From NCBI GenBank assembly GCA_002503395.1, contig DARQ01000049.1, positions 1-9,688 of the forward strand: a stretch of 9,688 nucleotides of DNA, given 5' to 3'. Of this stretch, positions 6,086 to 9,688 are shown in pieces. Numbering within the stretch: the stretch's first letter is position 1; the number at the start of each line of letters is the position of its first letter. Below the pieces are notes generated by a model. The model was not told the DNA's origin, did no database searches, and was given only the letters and a program-made list of their open reading frames with translations. The translations under genes and the position numbers were made by a program. This DNA is from Euryarchaeota archaeon UBA60 (GTDB taxonomy: Archaea > Thermoplasmatota > Poseidoniia > Poseidoniales > Poseidoniaceae).

Positions 6086-7663
6086 ATGGCACGCAAGAAA
6101 AAGACACGAATCAATGTCGATCTCGACCTACCAAAGGACGATACAGTGATGATAAAGTTGTACACTATCATTGGCCTGACCCTTCTCTTGGGAATTTCCA
6201 GTCTTGGTTTTTGGATTATCAATACCGACTTTGTGCCGACCCAGAATGGGAATCCGATGTTCATCAACATGTATTGTAAATTCGACCCTAGATTCCAGAC
6301 CACCTACTCTGATAACCAATCTTGTGATATTCTCCAAGACACTCCTTCACCGTCGACATGGGAATCGGTCGACCCTTGGCGAGGAGTCGGTGCGAGAGGT
6401 CAGGATTTTGATGTACCGGGGCTTGATAACGATACATTGGGGACATATCCACGCAGTTTACTGGCACAACAGATGAGCGTCACCTGCAAGGTAAAGGATT
6501 CTAAACCGGTTCCTTTCACGGTCGAGATTCGCGACCCTAACGGCTACTTGATGACTTGGTACGACAGCAGTTTGAAGCATTATTCCAACGCTACTAATAC
6601 CGCCAAGGCACGAGGAGGAGGTTGTGATCTGGTAATTCCCGATGTCCAGCCCGGCGAAGGTTATACCATCGCCTTCATCTCTAACGATAAGGATGAGACT
6701 TTGGATACGGTTGAATTTGCCATAACTATCGACGTATACGATGGGATTCCCGACAATATGAATAACAAGTCACTTTGGATTGGGCCCGAAGTTGATTTTT
6801 TAGGGATGTCACTGCGGCCGGCAATCTTCCTCAATTGGTTCGGATTTGGAATATTCATATTGATTTATCCAGCCTCGGTATTTTGGGAAAAGCAGATGAA
6901 GGCACTCAATGAAGTCGAAGAGAAATTTCCCGACTTCCTGCGCGACCTTGCAGAATACTGGAAGGGTGGATTATCGATGACTGTCGCGGTGCAAACATTG
7001 GCGAATTCAGAATACGGTGCTCTGAATCACGACGTCAAGAAGATGGCCAATCAGATTTCTTGGGGTATCGCTTTTGAAATAGTCATCAACCAATTTGCTG
7101 ACCGGGTCGGAACGCCGTTGGTCAAACGGGCGATTTCATTGATTAACGAAGCCAACCGAGCCGGAGGCAAGATTTCAGATATTCTGGTTACGGCAGCGAA
7201 CGATAGTCGGGAGATCAAGTTCTTGGAAGCCGAGCGGGTTCGGGCGATTTCATCCTATATCGCAGTTATTTGGGTTTCATACATGGTTTTCCTGCTGGTG
7301 ATTATAATGATGGGCAAGATTTTCATTCCCGCCATCGCCGGCTCGAATGCTGGTGATTCCGGTGAAGAAGAGGGAGGCGCTTCGATTGGAAACATGCAGA
7401 TCCGTTCAATCGATGCATTGTTCTTCATCACGGTATTCTATTATGGTGTTACCATGCAGGCTCTAGGCAATGGTACTATGGCCGGATTGATGGCTACCGG
7501 GAGAATTACCACCGGATTCAAGATTGCTGGACAGATGATAGTAGTTGGTATACTCGGATTTAATTTCATTGTCTATGAACCGCAGTTAATCGGTCTGTCA
7601 CCACCGCCCGGTCTCAATCCATCGACCGGTACATATACCCCTAGTCCGGCATACATTCCGTGA
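6086..7663 (+). CDS. Type IV pilus platform protein, TadC/FlaJ-like, with inserted ectodomain (long form)
   Basis: This 525-residue membrane protein is a second platform subunit. The order is a basic cytoplasmic head (1-21), TM1 (22-46), an extracytoplasmic domain (about 47-240), TM2 (245-266), a cytoplasmic T2SSF-type domain (about 278-386, including FPDFLRDLAEYWKGGLSM and LINEANRAGGKISDIL), TM3 (389-413), an acidic outer loop with GEEEGG, TM4 (442-460), TM5 (477-498) and a Pro/Ser/Thr-rich tail (501-525). Positive charges favour the head inside and the large domain outside. The ectodomain contains four cysteines (64, 80, 134, 180), four N-glycosylation sequons (N77, N115, N168, N227) and alternating strands that look like a beta-sandwich. 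In the shorter neighbour the same position holds only about 50 residues. The platform role is firm from the core; the ectodomain function is unknown to me and may be substrate docking or a surface contact. Confidence 0.88.
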   Translation: MARKKKTRINVDLDLPKDDTVMIKLYTIIGLTLLLGISSLGFWIINTDFVPTQNGNPMFINMYCKFDPRFQTTYSDNQSCDILQDTPSPSTWESVDPWRGVGARGQDFDVPGLDNDTLGTYPRSLLAQQMSVTCKVKDSKPVPFTVEIRDPNGYLMTWYDSSLKHYSNATNTAKARGGGCDLVIPDVQPGEGYTIAFISNDKDETLDTVEFAITIDVYDGIPDNMNNKSLWIGPEVDFLGMSLRPAIFLNWFGFGIFILIYPASVFWEKQMKALNEVEEKFPDFLRDLAEYWKGGLSMTVAVQTLANSEYGALNHDVKKMANQISWGIAFEIVINQFADRVGTPLVKRAISLINEANRAGGKISDILVTAANDSREIKFLEAERVRAISSYIAVIWVSYMVFLLVIIMMGKIFIPAIAGSNAGDSGEEEGGASIGNMQIRSIDALFFITVFYYGVTMQALGNGTMAGLMATGRITTGFKIAGQMIVVGILGFNFIVYEPQLIGLSPPPGLNPSTGTYTPSPAYIP

Positions 7664-7672
7664 GTTGAAACA

Positions 7673-8119
7673 ATGGTGGATGGTGACGACTGCGGTCAAG
7701 TGCATATCCTTGAGATGGTTACTCTATTTTGGCTTTTTTTCATGTCAGCGTTATTCATCATTCAGATTCATATTCCGGATTCGGCCTCCATTGCCGGTGA
7801 TGCGACCTTGGAATTGACCGCTGAAGATGCGATTCACAGAGGTCTTGCTGAAGCCGCAATCGGCGAGTTAGCCGATAATCGCTTGGTTGAATTACTCGCC
7901 GCTGGCGACCGTCAAGGTGCTTGCACCCTGCTGTTGTCGGGACTTTCGCCAACTATTGATGGCGAATGTTGGTTGGCGAGAAATGCCGAGCCCAGCGCCC
8001 CGCATGGCGATGGGGTTGAAGCATCGGGAAGCAGCATCACCGTCCACCGACTGCTTCAGGTTGATTCTGATGCATGGACAATCAGCCTTGATGTCTGGTA
8101 TCGTGGAGGTGGGAATTGA
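7673..8119 (+). CDS. Small pilin-like single-span membrane protein (GQVHILE type)
   Basis: This 148-residue protein has a short N-terminus MVDGDDCGQVHILEMV, one hydrophobic helix (about 13-33, ending FIIQIHIP) and a polar C-terminal domain with an alpha-helical stretch (50-90) and C84 and C99 as a possible disulfide. The GQ-x-H-x-LE followed by a hydrophobic helix and Q resembles the N-termini of small archaeal pilin-like proteins encoded after PilB/PilC pairs in haloarchaea, as I recall them. Such proteins may be minor pilins or assembly factors. It departs from a classical class III signal: acidic DGDD replaces the usual Lys/Arg before Gly, and Glu falls at +6 after that Gly rather than +5. 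It starts 9 nt after the long TadC gene with only a weak ribosome site, so translational coupling is likely. Real gene, role inferred. Confidence 0.75.
   Translation: MVDGDDCGQVHILEMVTLFWLFFMSALFIIQIHIPDSASIAGDATLELTAEDAIHRGLAEAAIGELADNRLVELLAAGDRQGACTLLLSGLSPTIDGECWLARNAEPSAPHGDGVEASGSSITVHRLLQVDSDAWTISLDVWYRGGGN
8105..8111 (+). promoter_or_regulatory. Ribosome binding site of the second pilin-like gene
   Basis: GGAGGTG sits 7 nt before the ATG at 8119, inside the last codons of the preceding gene. The spacing favours that ATG over the overlapping TTG at 8116. Confidence 0.75.
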
Positions 8120-8568
8120 TGCGGCGAAGTAAGCATTATGATGGCGATGATGGCGATATGGCGCAGATGCTCTTGGCGGCCGGTGTGGTACTATTGATGT
8201 CACTGCTATCGATGGCGGTTTACGGAGTAAAGGTCGCCGGCTTGGGCCAGCCATATGACCCAGCCTCTGATGCGGTCATCGACATGAGTGTGGAATTACA
8301 GACAGCCTTCCAGCCCTTGCTTGAAAACCGTACCAATGACCTGATTGCCGCTGGTCTGGGTGATGAGGAAGCGATATGGACGGCGATAAATTGGACTCAC
8401 GACGATATGCTGCATCATGGTGAGATTCGTGGTGTTGAAGTCAAATTGCTCAATCCCCAAGTCAGCGAAGATGGGGGGGTCTACACCATCGTCGCCGATG
8501 CCGGAATCGCCGACCGACACGCACGGCTTTCGCATCAACTATCCGCTGTCGTCGATCTCTCAGAATAA
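8119..8568 (+). CDS. Small pilin-like single-span membrane protein (DMAQMLL type)
   Basis: This 149-residue protein begins with MRRSKHYDGDDGDMAQMLL, then one hydrophobic helix (about 17-37) and a soluble domain with a long amphipathic helix (50-110) and a short strand region (VYTIVADAGI). The 'AQMLLAAGVVLL' junction resembles archaeal pilin-like proteins with an R-G/A-Q-L-L-L start. The basic residues are displaced about ten positions from the helix, with DGDDGD in between, so prepilin peptidase processing is uncertain. Two sequons (N70, N91) lie in the soluble part. Its ATG overlaps the upstream TGA by one base (TGATG), with a strong site upstream, so the two small genes should be made in matched amounts. 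It is the last gene of the pilus operon. A seven-G run at 8473-8479 encodes D-G-G. Function is inferred from context. Confidence 0.72.
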   Translation: MRRSKHYDGDDGDMAQMLLAAGVVLLMSLLSMAVYGVKVAGLGQPYDPASDAVIDMSVELQTAFQPLLENRTNDLIAAGLGDEEAIWTAINWTHDDMLHHGEIRGVEVKLLNPQVSEDGGVYTIVADAGIADRHARLSHQLSAVVDLSE

Positions 8569-8615
8569 ACCGAAGGCCACTACGTATTACTACGAAGTTC
8601 GGCCTCGTGGGATAG

Positions 8616-8653
8616 ACAGTTCGGGGTTTGAATATTTAGCGAAGCCCGACTGT
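8616..8653. repeat. Imperfect inverted repeat competing with the convergent hairpin
   Basis: ACAGT-T-CGGG (8616-8625, one-base bulge) can pair with CCCGACTGT (8645-8653), giving nine pairs across a 19-nt loop. It shares CCC at 8645-8647 with the left arm of the larger repeat at 8637-8679, so the two folds exclude each other. Confidence 0.4.
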
Positions 8654-8679
8654 TGAGCATTACGATTTGGGCTTCGCTA
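8637..8679. terminator. Inverted repeat between convergent genes, possible bidirectional terminator
   Basis: TAGCGAAGCCC (8637-8647) and GGGCTTCGCTA (8669-8679) form a perfect 11-bp inverted repeat with a 21-nt loop. It lies between the end of the pilus operon and the end of the minus-strand kinase, whose stop codon is inside the right arm. Its place between convergent genes suggests an RNA 3' end or barrier. It lacks the T-run that archaeal termination usually needs on either strand, so the terminator label is tentative. Confidence 0.45.
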
Positions 8680-9342
8680 GGAACGACTTGCGTTCCACTG
8701 TAAGTCGAACAGGTGTTCAATCCGTGCCACCACATCAGCGGTTCTAGTCGTCTCTATTTCCACCCAGTCGGTGATTTTCGCGCGCTCGAGAATCCCCGAT
8801 TGAATCGCCCTCAGTCGCCGAATTGCCGCGACGTAGCGGTCGGCACGACGCCACGAATGTTCCTCTCTCCTCTCCAGCATCCCGATGTGGTCATTCTCTT
8901 GGTCGACATGAAGCACCACCCCCACGGCCAGACCTCCGGCTTCACGCCACTCCCGTAACCAGCGATTCTCAGGCACGAGGTGAACCCCTTCCAGTACCAG
9001 GTCGATGCCCTCTCGCCGCGCCCGTGAAATCGTTGCAGTAATGCCTGTTTTGACTGCGAGGCAGGTGTCGAGCCAGTCGACCACCGCATCGCCAGCCACA
9101 CCACGACTGAATGATGAGCGGAAAAGTGCTGGTTGCTCAACCTCATCTGTACCGGCTCGCATGATTTCACGAATCGCATCACTCGATAGCAGCCGGGAGA
9201 AACCCAGTCGCTGTGCCGCTTCGACCGCGACGGTGGATTTTCCCACCCCGGTCGCACCGCAGATGAGCAGTAATCGCGGTGGCTCTTCGCTCGCACCTCG
9301 TCGCAGGGCGCTCATCTTCTTGTCGACCTCGATAACCCGCAT
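8677..9342 (-). CDS. 2-phosphoglycerate kinase
   Basis: This 221-residue cytoplasmic P-loop kinase is predicted to phosphorylate 2-phosphoglycerate to 2,3-bisphosphoglycerate with ATP, the first step toward cyclic 2,3-diphosphoglycerate in methanogens. The pattern is family-like: LLLICGATGVGKSTVA with Walker A GATGVGKST (29-37), RLLSSDAIREIMR (50-62), then 'LFRSSFS' (73-79), and LVLEGVHLVPENRW (115-128), where the 'EGVHLVP' block is characteristic. It lacks the N-terminal ATP-cone found in some homologues. An upstream GTG at 9357 would add five residues. The ATG at 9342 is preferred because GAGGGG lies 7 nt before it on the coding strand. It is convergent with the pilus operon and divergent from the aldehyde dehydrogenase. 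No cyclase for the next step is in view, so the physiological product here is open. A uridine-kinase-like role is a weaker alternative. Confidence 0.83.
   Translation of the reverse strand: MRVIEVDKKMSALRRGASEEPPRLLLICGATGVGKSTVAVEAAQRLGFSRLLSSDAIREIMRAGTDEVEQPALFRSSFSRGVAGDAVVDWLDTCLAVKTGITATISRARREGIDLVLEGVHLVPENRWLREWREAGGLAVGVVLHVDQENDHIGMLERREEHSWRRADRYVAAIRRLRAIQSGILERAKITDWVEIETTRTADVVARIEHLFDLQWNASRS
8680..8696. repeat. Short inverted repeat in the 3' end of the 2-phosphoglycerate kinase gene
   Basis: GGAACG (8680-8685) and CGTTCC (8691-8696) form a perfect 6-bp inverted repeat with a 5-nt loop inside the last codons of the kinase. It directly abuts the right arm of the convergent hairpin and may extend it as a structured 3' region. 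Confidence 0.4.
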
Positions 9343-9475
9343 GGTCCCGCCCCTCACATTGGCTTTGGTAGATGGCCTAATAACCTCCGCATATGGCTAA
9401 TACACCATCATATCGATTCTCCGGTCGCTATGCGGCTGGCCGAAGGACTTTCATGCACCCGGCCCTCGCTCGGTC
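9343..9475. promoter_or_regulatory. Divergent intergenic region between kinase and aldehyde dehydrogenase
   Basis: This 133-bp gap must hold promoters for two divergent genes. I see no convincing TATA box. CTTTCAT at 9448-9454 lies about 25 nt before the aldehyde dehydrogenase ATG, which lacks a Shine-Dalgarno sequence, so a leaderless transcript is possible. No repeats or RNA gene were seen. Confidence 0.25.
9350..9355 (-). promoter_or_regulatory. Ribosome binding site of 2-phosphoglycerate kinase
   Basis: GAGGGG on the minus strand ends 7 nt before the ATG at 9342. It supports that start over the GTG at 9357, which would overlap the site. Confidence 0.6.
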
Positions 9476-9688
9476 ATGGCGAGTGAAGAGAGGATGCTCA
9501 TTGCTGGAGAATGGTGTAATGCAGAAGGAGACGGGACAATGGTTGTCCACGATCCTTCCAGTGGCGCGGTTATTGCTACTGTGCCTCGAGGAGGTGTTGG
9601 TGATGTCGAAAAGGCAATCACCGCATCGCGGGCGGCAATGACTAATCCGGAGTGGTTTGGGCTCGACCCGGCAGGGCGCGGTAGAATT
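9476..9688 (+). CDS. Aldehyde dehydrogenase (NAD(P)-dependent family), N-terminal fragment
   Basis: The first 71 residues are visible and the gene runs off the window. After MASEER comes the typical aldehyde dehydrogenase opening: MLIAGEWCNAEGDGTMVVHDPSSGAVIATVPRG (7-39), then a helix with 'VEKAITASRAAM' and NPEW, and 'DPAGRGRI' at the edge, the usual start of the A-x-R-x-x-x-L segment. The enzymes oxidise aldehydes to acids with NAD(P)+. The catalytic Cys and Glu lie outside the window, so substrate class cannot be told. The upstream frame has no earlier start codon before a stop at 9398, so ATG 9476 is the first choice. ATG 9494 is possible because it matches where many family members begin. 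Divergent from 2-phosphoglycerate kinase. Confidence 0.87.
   Translation, partial: MASEERMLIAGEWCNAEGDGTMVVHDPSSGAVIATVPRGGVGDVEKAITASRAAMTNPEWFGLDPAGRGRI

Noticed and set aside
8569..8636. Possible tRNA or small RNA in the convergent gap
   Set aside because: No cloverleaf, anticodon arm or TPsiC-like sequence can be drawn; only inverted repeats are seen.
8811..9296. Minus-strand open frame of 161 codons within the 2-phosphoglycerate kinase gene
   Set aside because: It is another frame of the same strand as the kinase and shows no domain. The kinase frame has Walker A and EGVHLVP.
9005..9400. Plus-strand open frame of 131 codons opposite the 2-phosphoglycerate kinase
   Set aside because: Ser/Thr/Arg-rich antisense composition with no ribosome site or motif.
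9393..9641. Plus-strand open frame of 82 codons overlapping the aldehyde dehydrogenase start
   Set aside because: The frame from 9476 matches the aldehyde dehydrogenase N-terminus. This one is out of frame and resembles nothing.
1..9688. CRISPR array, insertion sequence, integrase or attachment site
   Set aside because: No regularly spaced repeats, transposase or recombinase motifs, or terminal repeats were seen. Gene content and style look continuous along the window.

Overview
The window looks archaeal, most likely a mesophilic marine euryarchaeon of the Thermoplasmatota (Poseidoniia / Marine Group II type). The evidence is a UPF0200-type P-loop kinase, a 2-phosphoglycerate kinase, an archaeal FlaI/TadA-like secretion ATPase paired with two TadC/FlaJ-like membrane proteins, archaeal pilin-like N-termini, and fatty-acid and aldehyde enzymes at the two edges. 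Placement in Archaea is well supported. Placement in Poseidoniia is inference from protein style only.

Layout: (1) 1-164, minus strand, holds the N-terminal 54 residues of an enoyl-CoA hydratase (crotonase), cut by the window edge. (2) 165-277 is a divergent promoter region with a 7-bp direct repeat spaced 20 bp apart. (3) 278-2773, plus strand, is a two-gene ABC-2 exporter: an ATPase, then a 565-residue permease that looks like two fused halves. (4) 2830-3384, plus, is a UPF0200 kinase-like protein. (5) 3385-3480 is a gap with small inverted repeats, ending in a 12-bp hairpin that covers the ribosome binding site of the next gene. (6) 3481-8568, plus, is a tight five-gene type IV pilus-like operon: motor ATPase, short TadC-like protein, long TadC-like protein with an inserted extracytoplasmic domain, and two small single-span proteins with pilin-like N-termini. 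(7) 8569-8676 is a convergent gap with a long inverted repeat and a competing stem. (8) 8677-9342, minus, is 2-phosphoglycerate kinase. (9) 9343-9475 is a divergent gap. (10) 9476-9688, plus, is the N-terminal 71 residues of an aldehyde dehydrogenase, cut by the window edge.

How the genes work together: the five-gene operon should build a membrane machine in which the cytoplasmic ATPase drives assembly through two TadC-type platform proteins. The two small proteins are the only candidate filament or minor-pilin subunits in view. No prepilin peptidase, obvious major pilin or FlaH-type partner lies in the window, so the system is either completed elsewhere or is unusually small. The most interesting features are the cysteine-containing ectodomain inserted in the second TadC, the shared acidic DGDD motif just before the hydrophobic helices of both small proteins, and the hairpin over the operon's ribosome binding site. 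The flanking metabolic genes appear unrelated to the pilus. No tRNA, rRNA, CRISPR array, insertion sequence or integrase was seen, and no gene-free stretch exceeds 300 bases.
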